A DNA stretch of 64,000 nucleotides, taken from the NCBI RefSeq assembly GCF_013373865.1, contig NC_050473.1, positions 7,079,710 to 7,143,709 of the forward strand. Reading direction: 5' to 3'. Made by a program: the position numbers and the translations under genes. Under the pieces are notes generated by a model. It searched no databases. It had not been told where the DNA came from and saw only the letters and a program-made list of their open reading frames with translations. This stretch comes from Monomorium pharaonis. Taxonomy: Eukaryota; Arthropoda; Insecta; Hymenoptera; Formicidae. This document shows, in pieces, positions 25,731 to 40,500 of this stretch. Position 1 is the first letter of the stretch. The number at the start of each line of letters is the position of its first letter.

Positions 25731-28700
25731 TAGATGTCTGAAAGTATAAAACGTAAGAATCCTGCAGCATTAAAACTTTGACAATTATAAACATCTTTGC
25801 TTGTAAGGTCTATGCAAGAATTAAGACGAACAATGCTAACATCTAACGAGTTTTTTTTTTACGATTCCACTTGGCTACTTTAGATTGTTAGCGTACCGAT
25901 GACGCGTATAACGCTTTTGCAAGTTTTTAGTTGAAGCGCACGAGGTATTTATACCAGTTTAGATAAAAATTTGCATTTAGTTAGCGCGCGCGTTAAATCA
26001 TCAATTTGGCAACGAGATCATCACGTTGGCTGCCACGTGCGTCACATACTTTATATACATTGTTGGGAATCATATTTCACGCCTAGCTGCAAAATTCAAA
26101 TGTCATTTAATTCAGAAGATATGCGCAAACTTCAAATAACAAAATATATTATATTGTGCGCATTTTTTTAGAATTAAATTGAAAATCCCAATAAATACTT
26201 CTTTCTTTTTTTTTTTTTTTTAAATATCATGTATCAACTTTGTTCATCGTTCAAAGTTTGATTTATATTTGTTATTTTTTCAGCTTAAAACAATTTAAAT
26301 AATTCGCAATTCAACGCGAATAAACGGAAATTCCAAATACGTTAAATAAATCTACGTAAAATTGTTATTTCCGATTTTTTACTTTTTATTACATCGTATA
26401 GAGTGTTGCACTTTTTTTTACGGGAGTTCCATATCGTAAAAATACTCTCGTGCCGATAAGACTGGCCTCGTCGTACGCTCACCTCATGATTTTGGCAGCG
26501 CGTGGCGAGCAGGTAAACATTCCGAGAGAAGTGAGCTAATTTCCGGGAAACGCGAGACGACGCTGCAGACGAAGACAAATTATTGGCTCGGTGTGATTCG
26601 CAACGTTACAAAAATTCGCAGGAGCGACGGGGACAGTGGGACGATCACACTTTGGCGCGCGATTTGGGCAACCGCCCGGCGGCGTCGTCGTCGTCGCGAC
26701 GCGGTCAACACGTGCATGCCCGACGCGCGGATCCGAAGACAAAACCGTCGGGTCGGCTTCGTTATTTTCGGTGCGTAAGACAAGCGATCGCGAATGAACG
26801 GCGTCTTGTCGGGTGTCGGCGACAACCTCGGCATTTTTGCCGACGTTCGTCGCGCCAAATCTCGCGGCGGAAACGGTATACGTACGCACAACGCCGTCCG
26901 CCGAGGAATAACAGATGCGCTCCGCGTGGGTGTAGGAGGTACATTGTTGTTCTCGCGTTACAACAACTGGATGCGCGCGCGCGGTTGGACGAGCTGTCAG
27001 TTGCAGGCCGCGCGTTTTTGTTCTCGCTACAAAGCGCCGTTTTGTACGCGGAACCAGAGAACCGCCCGGAACTGTCCCTCCCTTTTCCACCCCCTCACCC
27101 CTTGGGGATAAATCCTTGTTTATCTTGCAATATTCTGAAAATAAGAGAGAAACCGCCCTGTGTAACAGTCGTTTTGTTATATGACGGATGATTTTGTCGT
27201 ATTACGGTTCTTTTCCGCTTTTCATCGCGGAGCTGCACGGACGTGCAGCGCGGCAAGACCCATTGGTATTTGCGAAGATAATGACGTCCCCGTATGCGTC
27301 TCTTGTATTCCGCGGTTTCCGACTGCGGTGTTATAGCATCGTATCACGCGAATGTGCACATAGTAGGAAGATAAGCTCTGTATTCATTATTAAAGTGGAA
27401 AATAACGCGTAAAATGTTCTTCGGAAACATTTGAAGAATTTATGACACCTCGCGGCGTTCGTGCGTCGCGTAATGTTCAATGACAATGTTGCTGTGATAT
27501 AAATCTTAATAAAAAAAATCGCTTTTTTGGGGGTTGGAACAAGTGCGCCGTCTTTAAGAAGAAAACTCACAGGGCGCTTTCGATCGAACTTTAATATTTT
27601 CTATTTTATATGTATATTACGAGATATGGATTATATCTTATCATTAGAAATTCGCATTAACACGGCATTTGATACTGAGACTTTAAATAGTGTATTAACT
27701 GAGAGCGTGGAATTGAAATCGGTACTACGTACTCGCGTAAAATAAATTCTTTATTGCAAAATGTCAGATATTATATATGCATTTATTACAAGCAGTGTGT
27801 TATTGAAACTGTCATTATATTTGATTAAACGCACCGCGACAAATGTTCGACTGAACGTTTTCGACCTTTTAATTAAATTTAAGCGAGCCTTAATTGCAAC
27901 TCGATTACAATTTTGAAACTAAAGTTTAATTACAACGATATTTAGCACAATGAAAGTTAAAGAGTAACGTTACGGGAGAGGCTAAATTTTCGCCATAAAG
28001 GAAGGCTTATTTTAAATTGTGCTATATAGAACACATTTCTTTTAATAGAATTTATTTTGAGCTCGTCGAAGAGTGCGACTAAAGAGGAAAATGATAAATC
28101 TGGGCCATTCAGTGTACTTGAGTTTCTTTACACGTATCACTACGTGCGTCACATCTACCGATGCAGTTCTCGACTTGCTTCACTAGCGATACATCGGAAA
28201 TTACCTTTTACCGCGTCGAGGATCACTGCCAGTGACATTGTAGCAACGTCATGGAATAAATTATTTTTTACAATTCGTCATTTCTTTAAGATTTGTTGAG
28301 CAGTTTCGCAAGTCTGTCCCGTATAGGTGTATCATGGCTATTAACACCGGAACAGCCGGTATATCAAATGTGTACCTATTTCTGTTTTTATTTTAACTTT
28401 ATATATTTAAATGATTAATCCGAAAATTGAAGATTCGACAAAAACAATTTTAATAGGTTTTGTACTTTAATCTGGCGTCATTTTGACAAGTTCTAGTGTT
28501 AACACTGTCTCTGTTGTTTTATCTTAGTCTGACACGTCAAATACTTGAATCATTATTTATGCGATTATAACACACAATGAATATTTATCGAAGTTAAAAA
28601 AAAATCATGTAAATAATATACTACGTTAATACATCGTGAAGTTTGTTGAAATAATTTAGAAATTTGAAAAGAGAAAAATAGAGAAAAAAAAGATTTACAT

Positions 28701-31244
28701 GGCATTACATTCTCTACTTTGCAGTTTTAAATATATATCTTTGTAATAAATTATAAATAAAACTAATTTCTTCTAAATTCTTGCTCGTTATTTCGATCGT
28801 CAAATTGTAAAAGTTCCTTATTTTTAGAGCTATTTAATTCAGTGTTAATGTGTTTGTCATATATCCGTACGCGTCATATTCGACTTTGCACGTGACAGTC
28901 CTTACGTCACAGATCGCAAAAAATAGCTCTTCGTAGGTATAGACGCCGAGTAATTCGAGCCACAAAAGAATTCGCTCCGATTTCGCAGTACGTGCAATGT
29001 AAAATCGTCATGTTACACGGAATCGCGCGCGTTCGATATGACTGTTATCCATTCCGACGCGTCCGTCGATGAGGATGATCTCGAATCGCGCGAATCTCAA
29101 TAATAATACGCGCCGTGTGTCGCGACGGCGCGGCGATACGCTTGAAAATTAACGTCGTTAAAAGTCCGCTCGCGGTTACGTGACGTTCCGCGCGTCTCGC
29201 GGTCCGCCTACCGAGAAAATCTATTCGTCTTCGTTTAGCGTCGTCGCCATGGCGCGCACGTAAATCGTTAAACGACGGTCTTTCCATCTCGGCGTCTCCA
29301 GTACGCACATGTTGACGAGTTTTCCGACATGAGCGACCTGGCCACATCTGAATGTCCTTAACGCCCGCTCGTTCGCATCTTTATTATCTCGCCGTCGCGT
29401 ATCGTTAGTGTTAATTTAACGGACCCGTCGCCGTCGATTAGATTCCGTATCTCCGCCCTAATCGCGCGACCGTGAAATTCGAGGCTTTTGTCTCACGCGC
29501 CGGGCCGAAAAGCTTCGATCGGACGAGGTGGGAATTATAGGAGCGACGAGAAAGAGAGAGAGAGAGAGAGACACGCGTGATCGACCTTGCTGCGAGCCCC
29601 GAGATTCTCAACAAGGACGACAGCGCTCGTCGACACGCCGCCGATCCGCTCTCTCGCCAGTGGGAAACCGGTATATTGACTGTGGCCGGTCCGTTCACCG
29701 ATTCTCCGTCGGTCGCCGCTGCATCGCACGTGCTCGGCGATAATCACACGGTTACCGGCGCCACGTGATCGTCGCCACGCCGCTGCCGCCGTGCCGATCA
29801 CGAGCTGCCGCGCATTGCACTTTTACTGATATGCCGCATCGTCATGCAAATTTAGAATAGAAACGCCGGTTGCGTCAGAATCGAAAGACCGTGTCGACAG
29901 ATCGAGATAAATTAATCAAATTCGAGGGACGCAATTGTGGCAAAACTCGTGATATAGCTCGACCGATTTGCCGAATCGATCGATAAGCCGTGCCAATTCA
30001 AGTGGCTTCTTTCCTTATCGTTCTTATTGTGAGATAATTTGTGCTCGTTTATGAAAAGCGAATTAACTCTAGAGCCGCGCTGAAAGCCACTTCGGTAGCC
30101 AGGTTTCTTTACGATAAGATAATTAGGCTCGTACGATGAGTCAAACGTAAAGCAGAATACGTAATCTCGCAATAAGAAATTCCGATTCGAAAATAAAGTT
30201 TTATAAAGAATACTCGATGCCGGAAGGTCTGTATTGTACTCCGGCTGACATTGAAGAAGAAGCTTGAGATACAATTTATTTATTTCTACAGACCTCCCTC
30301 CATTATTCCGCTTACAAATTACCTTTTAATGTATTATTACATTTTTCAATTATTGTAGAGAAGACGCAGTAAGAAAAAGACTCAGTCGCAAAGTCGATTA
30401 TACCGCGTCATTAAAAATCTGTCGTATTTTTTTTTTCTCATTTATTATATTGGGAATTAAGTGCAACATGGTGCGCTTTAGTTCATTAAATTCAAGCCCC
30501 CGCGCCGGAAGATGATGCCGCGTTTATAGAGCGCGAACGATAACAAAGTTTTTGTCTCGAGTGGATTTAAAATCTGATTCGGAGCGGCAACAAATTGGGT
30601 TTTCGCAAGTCGAGATCGTTAACGAGATCGCGACCGCCTCTCCTACGTATCGTTTTCGTCGCGCGAGCAGCGAGACGCTGCGGAATATGAGCTCTCGCCG
30701 TTGTGAATGGCGAGGTGGCGGCGGTCAGGTCGGCTTTCAGCGCCGCACCCCGCCACCCTGCCACCCTCGTCACCGCGCCGCCCCCGTCCTGTCGCATCTA
30801 CGCCGTACTCTCGAGTGACACTGAAAGCGCGGATGCAGAGAGCACACCGGCGAACCGAAATCAATACCACGCTCTGGCCTACTACGCCGTGGCCTTCTTT
30901 TCAGTTAAATCCTTTTGCCGCCGCGCCGTGTCTAATGCGAGTGTCTGATCGCGCCACTGATTCCGCTGCTATCGTACAACGTATCTAGATGCCGATGGAG
31001 TCAACAGAAATTGATGCGAGTCAACAAAGAGAAAAAAAAAAAGATTACAATTACATAATAATCTTTTTCGACGTCAACTATATATTTACTAATAGTTGTT
31101 TTAACCATGAAAATTATAGTTATTGTTATTACTAAGCAAATGTTAAAGAATAATCATATTTGCTATGATTGCATTTATTGTATAAAAATTTTATTTTTAC
31201 CATATCTTGATAGTCTACTATATTATAACAATAGTAAAATATTA
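25731..31244. other. Non-coding DNA with two CpG-rich blocks
   Basis: AT-rich DNA alternates with CpG-rich blocks at about 26580-27120, 29040-29820 and 30560-30980. The blocks hold overlapping open frames of up to about 200 codons on both strands, none with family resemblance or splice context. They may be promoter-proximal or simply GC-rich intergenic sequence. A (GA)n run lies at 29551-29571, and a 10-bp-arm foldback AAAAAGATTA / TAATCTTTTT near 31036-31066. Confidence 0.55.
29551..29571. repeat. (GA)n microsatellite
   Basis: A pure AG/GA run of about 21 bp sits inside a CpG-rich block. Confidence 0.85.
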
Positions 31245-31433
31245 CACTGAGAAAAAAAATGTTAATTCGACTAAATTTTCCAACTAAATTAAATTCTGTC
31301 TATTCAAGTATTTATATATTTTAATTAACTGTATAAATACTTTAATTGAAATTTGTGCATTTAAGTTAAATGCATAAATTGTTGAATTGACAAAATATTA
31401 ATTTAGTTGGAAAATTAACATTATCTTTCAGTG
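31245..31433. mobile_element. MITE, CACTGAG family copy 2 (189 bp)
   Basis: This copy matches the element at 25537-25730 in both ends and interior, sharing for example TTTTCCAACTAAATTAAAT and TATTCAAGTATTTATATATT with small changes. TA flanks it at 31243-31244 and 31434-31435. The right end is slightly decayed (ATCTTTCAGTG rather than TTTCTCAGTG). Confidence 0.85.
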
Positions 31434-34400
31434 TATATATATTAAAATTATATATTAGATTATTTGAACGGTGTGGACATGTAGATATACCTAAATATCC
31501 CCATAATAGTTGACCTCGAATTACTGAGTTTCCAAGCTTAAATATTTGCGTACGGAGTCAGATGCAAATAACTAAAAATTCCCATTTAATTTTATTTCAA
31601 CATTTTTAAAAATACTCTATACAATGTACTTATATAATTTACAAACGAGAGATGTCTTCTTGCTCTTACTTTTAACATAAAGAATACTTAGATTGGACAC
31701 GTCAGATCGGTGTCGTGATTTTCAACTAGCAAAGTGAATAAGGAAGATATGTATACGTCTAGATCTCTTTTCATATGCGTATGGCGATTATTATCCTTTC
31801 TCGCGCTATCGATCTCTCTCAAAGAGAACGACGCAATTTCAGGTACGTCAATGCGACGTCTCGGCGCCCGTGGCCAACTAATCATTATCCTTTTTGCTCA
31901 CGTTTCATCCGGAGGGATTTGGACTTTTCTCGTCTCGTCTTCGCAGTGCGTCGTGCGACTTTGCCCACGCTGCACGAATGTCGTATAAGAATCTCACTAA
32001 AAATATAATTCTCTTTTTAACGACAAGAGATAAGAATAACTTTTCTTCATAAGACACCTGCAACGAGCGGAATCTTTCGCTGCGACGTTATGTAATTAGA
32101 ACGGAACGTTTTTCTCTTTCCCCTTTGCGTGAGTTTCACATGTTTCACTCGCCATCCACATCTCTTTTCTACTTACGTATCTCTTAGAAAAGTAGGTCGA
32201 CCGACGTGATATTTTCGTTTCGTGTGTTTGGCAGAAAGATGCAATTTACAACGGCGCCACTTAATTCCGTAGACCGCGCCGCGCGCTGCTCGCCCGGTGG
32301 TCAATAATTGTTACAGCGCAAAAAGATTGGACAGAGGAGTTCCAAAGGTACACATGAAAATTTTGCACATTAAAATACCGTGATTAAAATGCACGGTAAA
32401 TATTACAGGGGAAGAGATATTTGAACAATATAATTTTGTTCATATATATGTTAAATAATCAAATTAATGTATCGAGCAAAGAAAGAACAAATATTATAAT
32501 TTGAAGTTAATTATGGTACATGTGTGTAAGTTTAAAAAATCGCATATGAGTAATGATAATCTAAAAATAAGTAACAAAATATAAGTAAAATATTAAAATC
32601 AAGGAAATATGTCGATATATTAGGCTTTAAATAAATAATAATGTAATTTTAAATCAACTTTTTAAATCAACTTTACTTCGTACACGTAATTTATTTGCTA
32701 TTAATATAATGAATGTTGACACTTTGTTAATGGATACGGAAATAGCTTTAAAATTAAATATTGTTGAGAGAAATGATATGCAAAATTTATAAGAAGGCAA
32801 ACAACTTTGTGTATGTACTTGTGTAATGTACAACAACTTTCATACAGAACATTCAACACATATACAGTAAAAATTATTAATAGATTTACCTTTGAATCTC
32901 TAAAATGTGTTGAAAAGCAATTTTAATTGTGAAATGGTAAACAGTCATACAAAATATGCCGTGTCTATATACTTATAAGTTAAAGTGGAACTAGATACTT
33001 TTATTTCTCCAGTATGTTTGCATTCAGTTTTATTCCATGACGGTAATTTTAACGACTCTGGCCAACGTTAATATTAAAGTTACGCAATTTGTAGGGCGCC
33101 TTATATAATGGCTCGTTATCGACCGATTATCTTATTCAATTAACGACACGAGTTTAATGTACTCGCATCGTCGTGTTATTTCTCGCGTGAATGTGTATAT
33201 CATAAAATTTGCCGTAAAAACTTCCAACGTGGAACTATGGAATATTTACTGTGGTTACTTATTAAAAAATTGTACTTCCGAAATAATTAAATTCACATAG
33301 ACGTATACATATTATATTAAACATATTAAATTGTTACATGTGCTTTAAATTGTACTATATTTGCGTGCGCAGTATAAATAAATATTAAAACAATATATTA
33401 ATTTTTGACACTCTCGATGGAAAAGTACTTGATTAATTTAATATAATAATTAAATACAGAGATACGTGAATTTGAAATTGTAATTATAAATATGCATTTG
33501 AAAATTCGGATCATAAAGAGTGAAACTGTATGCGTATTTTCGGCCTTTAAATTATTTTAATCAAGTCAGTTTTAAAAGGGAAAATTATTATTTCCAAAAT
33601 GATTAAGTGACAGTTTCTCTCTGTGAAAATTAAACCATTTCTTAAATACATCTTTGAAATGAAGTAATATTTTATTCCACAGAATAAAAGACTTTAAAAT
33701 ATAAAAATTGGAGTGTTTTAATGCGTCACGTTTACTTGACGTATAAAAACTTTTTCTTTCCGTTTCTCATATTTACATCAAAATTCTCTCCAATTAAAAC
33801 AATTAAAATTAGAAAGATTAAAGAAACATCGGTCAACTTTCTTATATAAAACTTCAACGAATTAGATATCAGCCTATAAGCGTGAAAGTTCGTGCGAATA
33901 AGTTACGCAAAGATTATATATTCCTTGTAATACTTTTTTTTTAAACCTCTAAAACTAGTTTTGATCTTTACTCAGGTTTTCTTTATCGGATGATCGATTA
34001 TGAATTTGCATGTATGAAATCTGTTGACAATTGACGAGAGAGTGGCGCTGTTTCCGAAAAATCCCAATTGAACCTGCGCCTCGTAAATTACGCGTGGCCG
34101 GCCACGCGCGTGGATCATTGCCATCGCGACCGGAAGCGGTAACCGCGCGCGCGGATGGACTCACGTGGCTGCCAATCGACGACCGGCCACGCGGTCGTCC
34201 CGCCGGGCGATGACGATCGCGAGAGGGCGAGGGGGGACCACACGCCAATTAGCTTGATGACATCTGTGAATGATTTCGAGCTCTTCCACACGCCACGTTC
34301 CACGCAGCCAGCCTGCGTTTCAGGCGGCCTGCGTTACCGACCGCTCGTACGATAAAACGCGGCCGGGCGCGCCTTTCGCTCTCTGGAAACGAAAGACGCG

Positions 34401-35118
34401 CCCTTTCGCGCGCGCGGGCCGCACGTTTTATCGTGCAGGCCGGCGCTTTCGAGTTCTAGCCGCGCTCGTAGACGAGAGACGTAGTCGCCTATGCCCACGT
34501 GGGCCTCACCGTGCGCATGTAAACAAACGCCACGTGACACCGGACACGCACGTGACAGGAGCGAGGTAGAGCGCGATTACACGTTTAATCGTGTGATCGC
34601 TTCGCTTCCGAAAGGAAGAGGAAAAGAAAAAAAAAGTCTGTGTCCCCCGAAAACTCATCTTCTTGTTTCTCCTGAAAAGTTAGTAGCCACCGTCATTTGA
34701 ATGATTTTTCAAGTAAATTAAACAAGTCGAGACCGCAGATCACAATTCTACATGTAACTTTGTAGACTGTTTGTATTTAATTAATTAATGTCTATCGCAA
34801 TTTTTTGTTTCAGAACTTTATATATCGCTTGTATAAAATCGAGGTGATCTTTCCTTGCACGTAAACGCGAGATGCGGCTCGCTACGGCTTGAAACTAACA
34901 TTCAAAGAAACGCTCCTTAAGTGGCTACAGCGACGGTGTAGTTTATTTCTATTAAGACTATAAAGGCAAGAAGTGTGCGCGTCCATGAAACGGATTACCG
35001 TTCCTCGTTCGGTGGCATATAGTCATCACGTATATCGCGCGCAAGAAGCGCGCGCAAACAAGAAGGCAGACGCGCCGTTTTTTGTGCCGACTCGGGCTGC
35101 GAACTTAAATCCTTTTTT

Positions 35119-35140
35119 TCTCTCTCTCTCTCTCTCTCTC
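35119..35140. repeat. (TC)n microsatellite
   Basis: A pure CT run follows a poly-T tract. Confidence 0.9.
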
Positions 35141-35359
35141 CACTGCGAGGTAACCCTGTTGTCGCGACATTGTGTCGCCGCTTAAAAATAGCGAAATCGC
35201 TTGATCGGCGGCCCGCGCGGATCAGGCGATCTGACGAATCAATCCGCGCGACGACGCGACGCGTCACTTTGCCGTACAAAGTTTACACTCGATCGCTGGT
35301 GTATCTTTTACGCGGAAAACGTCGATAAGCGATGCGCCACCACCAATGCACGCTCGGGG

Positions 35360-35391
35360 TGCACGTACACGCGCGCGTACGCGCGTGTGCG
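35360..35391. other. 32-nt alternating purine-pyrimidine tract, Z-DNA-prone
   Basis: Every base from 35360 to 35391 alternates between pyrimidine and purine. At its core the arms ACACGCGCG and CGCGCGTGT surround CGTA. Such GC-rich alternation is the classical requirement for left-handed Z-DNA under supercoiling. It lies in a CpG-rich block. Confidence 0.6.
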
Positions 35392-37528
35392 AGCGGCCGC
35401 AAGAATATTGGCGCCAGCTTGTTCCACTCCGCGATTATTTTTTGTCGCGGCGCACTTTTTCGCTGCGCTTTATCATGGAGTTTTATCGGGGCGGACTCGT
35501 TTACATTTTTTTTTTTTTTACGTCGGTTTTTTAATCCCGTTTTATTTTACGATTTATTATCGAACCGATTCTTCGGTTAGATTGATGTTGAACTTATTAT
35601 GTAATCACAATTAAGTAGAGAAGTATTCCTGCGATCGTACATGCTGTTGTGACTTTGTAGGCGATCTTGATTAATGCGGTATTCCAGGTATCTAAATATA
35701 TTTCTGCGTAGAAGAGATTTTTATCTAAATGTGAATATCAAAATTAATGGTATGCTTAAAATTGCTTGTTTAATATTGCAATAGATCATATTAAGCAATT
35801 TATGTGATTATATGCAAACACTTCGACAAAATATATACGTATTCTATGATTTAGTTGAACTTATGAGGTAGTTACAGCTTACAGGAGGTAGTTAGGTAAC
35901 GAGCAAAACCAAATGATTACTATCTTACGTCTAGAATTCTATTGGTCGTTACATCATTACGTTATATCACGTTATATCATCATGATGTGTAATGTTGTCA
36001 ATAAATGATCACACATTTATGGAAATCCAATAGTAAAAAAATATTCAATATTCGATAAAATGTCAATAAAACGGCAATTATTAAATTTTGCATATATAAT
36101 GATTTTGATATTCAATCGTCTTTCTAAAAGTTAAGATGTAATCGTCTTTGGTTATCTTGTTATTTGATTAATTAATGCGAATATTTATTAGCTAATTCGA
36201 CTAAAAATAATTCAAGATTTGATCGTACTTTGTATCTCCGTATTAAATCTCCATATCTCCATATTTCTGTTTTTAATATGTCTGCACATTACACATACAA
36301 ACACACACACAACACACACATACACGTGTGTGTATATTCATAACTCTACATGGAAAGTAATTGGCATGTTGAGTTAAACGTTTTATACATAATTATGGGA
36401 ATACCGAGAACGGTATTGAGATGGCGTTTTGTAGATATATATTTACAATTAAATTATGACGCATATAATTGAGGGGTGGCGATTGTACTAGGCCTGTTGT
36501 AATAGGCCTGTTTTTTTAATAGTTGGACTTTTTGTTTATTTCTTCTACTTTTCTTTTCCCGTTGGAGAAAAAAGAGAAAAAGTAAACTGTGAAATAGTTC
36601 AAGTTAAAAGAATAAATTTAAAATCATGGATAATAGCGTTGATGATGAGTGTTTTTATTTTTCAAAAGAGAAACTGCAATTTTTTGCCGATCAAAACTCT
36701 TTCTACGTTTAAGAAAACTCGACTAAATATAAATTTTATATATTTTATAAATTATATTATGCTTTACAGATACAGAATTTTTATATTAGTTTTTAAAAAT
36801 AAGAGAATTGATATAACTCACATGTAACATAAATTAATTTCCTGAATTTTATCCAACTTGGCAAAAAATTGCATTTCTTTCTAATTAATAATGTTTTACA
36901 TACAAAAAAGCTTGATAATAAATTTTACATTTTATAAAAAAACTTTTGTAAAGGATTATTTTTCTTTTTCTATTTTATACGCTGCATATACACTCAAAAT
37001 TCATGTACCTAACAAATGCTTTATTTATATGTGTAATTTAATTTTACGTAAAAAAATAAACTGTACTCCACAGAAAGATGAATTTTCTATTTTTTTTAAC
37101 ATAGTTCAACACGTTTATTGTTATTTTTATTGTTATTTTTACGCTAAAAATTAAATCATACACACAAACGATGCATTTTCTACACATTTAGATTTGCACA
37201 TTTGAATGCGAGAAATTGGCTGAGAAGAGAGAAAGAGTGTGAACGAAATAGCTATTTAAAGATTCTCGTTGCATTCGAATTGTCTCACACAGCTGTCTGC
37301 GCTGTTAGTTAATCCGCTATTCCTTCGTACAGAAGGCTCTGCGATACGTGTCGAAGCGACGAGGAGAAAATCTCGTCTCTTCAAGCTCGTCTCATGCGAA
37401 TAGAACATTTGACGCTTCTCCATGGCTCAGGTTTACACCGTCATGTTCTCGTAATGGCCGCGTGAATCATTCAAATGGATTTCTGTCGCCGGCAAACCGA
37501 CGACACTTTGCTTTGCCGTTTTATGACC

Positions 37529-37530
<2 letters not shown>

Positions 37531-37579
<49 letters not shown>
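37531..37579. repeat. (CT)n microsatellite, 49 bp
   Basis: This is the longest pure dinucleotide run in the window. Confidence 0.95.
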
Positions 37580-37582
<3 letters not shown>

Positions 37583-40500
37583 TTTACTAATTTAGGGTCA
37601 CTAGTGTCTGTCTTTATTTATTTAAGAAAAAATTGAAGATAGACACATATTTACCTGATAGATAAGTTTACCAAGAAGGTTGGAACAACCGACCTTTACG
37701 ATAATAAAATGTGCTTGGGACGGCCATTGCATTTTCATATTCCCAAGAAAGCGAGTATCGCTCGGAATTCCGAAGTGCCGGATATTTCTGGAACGAATAT
37801 TCGCAGAAATAAGTCTCAATTCGCGTCGCTAAACAATGCCGTTGGCGGGTTCCCAAGAGTTTCAGAGACACGGGGCACTTTACGCGGCCTGTGAAAAATT
37901 TTTCGGAACGTTCGGAGCGGCCACGGAGCGGTTCGCTCCATCGATCGCCTCGCGGCTTTCGCGTTCTCCATCGTCTCCCCGAAATTGCCAGTCAATCGTC
38001 TCCTCTCCTTCTCCTTACGCTCGCTCGCTCCCTCGCTCGCCCGATGAATTCGCGGATATTTGCAATATGACACCGTCTCATCCTCCGTTTCTGTTACACC
38101 AGGTCTACATTCGCGCGCTATCTAAAACGGCCGCGCGGGACAGCCGCCAAATATTCCGCCGGATGAAAACGAACGGGGGAGCCTAAATTTCGCTTTATTG
38201 ATCCTCCACGTATGTTCCATTCATCGGCGACCTCCTTCACGTAATAGCCTCGGATCTATCGCGACTGCACGGTTCGCTGGGGCCAGACAATTCGTTAATA
38301 CGCGACCTTACGTGGCAATTAACAATCCTGGCTCATCCCTGTCTGCTCGCTTCGAAAAACTTTCGCGCACAAGACGCCGCCGGCTGCTGTGCCGGCCGGC
38401 TCTCTCCGCCAATCGATAGACCGGATAGATGCAGCGGATAGATGCGGTATGCGCCTCACGTAGCGCAACTCGAAACGAGAAACGGGAAAGGGGGGGCTTC
38501 CCTCGGAAATACAGCGAGGTGGGTTCTAAAATTAATTCGACTTGCTATACCAACGAGAGAATCTCGGAATATGAGACACGGTGTTGAATCTGGATCTTGA
38601 GGGGAGCGCGTCTCATTTTGCCGATCGCTCCCGGGAATACCTTTCCTCGGGCCTTAACAACTTGGTGTAGCTCGGTTTCGCTTTTTGATATGTATATATA
38701 TTTGCGAACAGAACGTATAGGAACACAATTGCGGCCTCTTAGAATTTGGATATTTGTTCGAAAGACGTTTGCAGCGCGGAAGCAAAATTCCCAGACGTGT
38801 CTAAACTCTGAAAGTGTATTTTTGTTCTAGTATATTTTTATCCGCTCGTACTTTTTTGTATATAGGAAGAGATAATTACGTGTCAATCGCGCTTTCGTCG
38901 AATTTACAATTTGCTTTCAATTAAATAAACTTGCGCTCTCCCGGGAGGTAACTTGTAGATAAATAACAGTCGATTATCTGCGAACAGCACAAAGACTGTT
39001 TGCCGATATCACTGATATCGCTTTCATTAGATAACTTCCTCACGAATGATGGGGTACCGCCTTGTTCTCTCCTTATCGCAAAAGGGGGACCGTGGAATAT
39101 CGCACGTATGTACATTTTTGCTCTTTCACGACCTGGACTCAATCGAGACACGTTCAGATCTGGGCAGTGCTCATCGGAAATCATTACAGGAGAATTCATC
39201 TGGCGAATTACTTCTAGACAGCCCTCGGGCGTGCCTAAGAAACCGAAAGGCCAAAGAGCCCGGCGTGCTATTTCCACGTTTCCTGGCCCGATCTACACTT
39301 GGACACGTGGGGTGGGACGATAAAGCGAGCATTTGGCACATCGATCGACGGTTTAAACCAATGTATCGGCTGCCAAAAAATACACCGCCGATCTCGCCGT
39401 GTACGGTAACGTGTTGCGTCATGCCGAAATAACACGCTCCTCGTCGGTCACACACACTCTCCCTCTCTCTCCCTCTGTGTCTGTCTCTCCTCTTCCGACG
39501 TGAAAAACCACATCCCGCGGGTGACGAGCGTCAAATTTACCGATCTCGACCCGGGACCGCCGATTCCTGGCGGTGACGCCGAGATGGTGCTGGGATCGGA
39601 TTCGATATCCGAGTAGAGCCGAGGTTGTCGCTATGGCTTGTGCAACACTTGCATCAAGGTCTCTCTACAACCCTCGTTCGCTTGTATGCATACTCACGTT
39701 CAGTGGAGCAGATTATTTTTAATCAATTGATGTTATTCTTATACGTATCCGGTGCATCATCGATAACTAATTGACAAACAATTGATTTTATTTGCAATAC
39801 GGGGATTCTAACAATTCAAATGCGATCTATTCATTAATTACTATCATAGAATAAACAATTTTTGTATAATTAGAAGATTAATACATTATTAAATCATAAA
39901 ATTGTAGCGCTGAAAAGCGATAACTAAGAGCTGAGGCAAGTATTACTCGACACTAGAAATATCGGATGATATTCTGTGATGAATCATCGTTTTGGATGCA
40001 CGTTCCAAGAACGAAAAGGCTTTGTAATAAATGCACATTCTGAAGTGGCTATTTTTGAAACGACATAATTACTTGTATTGTTTTTATTAGCAATGTATAT
40101 AGCTAATAATACGAAAGCATATTTACAGTGACCTTTTTGAGTATAAAAAATTCAGATATAAAGTATATCGCGCATTGAGAAAGCTTCGATTTTCAAGGCA
40201 ATGACATTAGAGCAATCGTCTGTGACCGATGCATAAACGTCCGTTCGATCGATCGAAAAACGTGAAACTCCATAGGTATCTTAAAAGGAAACTATAGTTT
40301 TTATAAATATCGCCCGAAGCGGAATTAATGTTTCACGAGGTTAATCTCGTTACGGTCACGGCGGTGCGCCGTGGTTTCGGTCCCCTCGGAATCAGGGGAC
40401 TGATCAAAAAAAAAAAAAAAAATCCACGGCAGGGGATTCCCCGCGGAGGCGGCGGGAAGCCGTAACGGTGCGGCGCGTGCCGGCCGTGTCTGAAACACCC

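Noticed and set aside
26536..27191. Open frames of up to 202 codons on both strands in a CpG-rich block
   Set aside because: Overlapping long frames in several phases with arginine-rich translations reflect the scarcity of stop codons in GC-rich DNA. No domain, start context or splice signals support them.
35865..35900. let-7-like TGAGGTAGTTA
   Set aside because: It lacks the following let-7 bases and has no hairpin partner. A nearby GGAGGTAGTTAGG is only a short direct repeat.
36145..36165. miR-9-like string TCTTTGGTTATCT
   Set aside because: The match breaks after 13 bases and no hairpin with a star arm is present nearby.
38921..39455. Opposed frames of 118-128 codons around 39.0-39.4 kb
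   Set aside because: Frames are open on both strands over the same interval, with no start or splice evidence and no recognisable domain.
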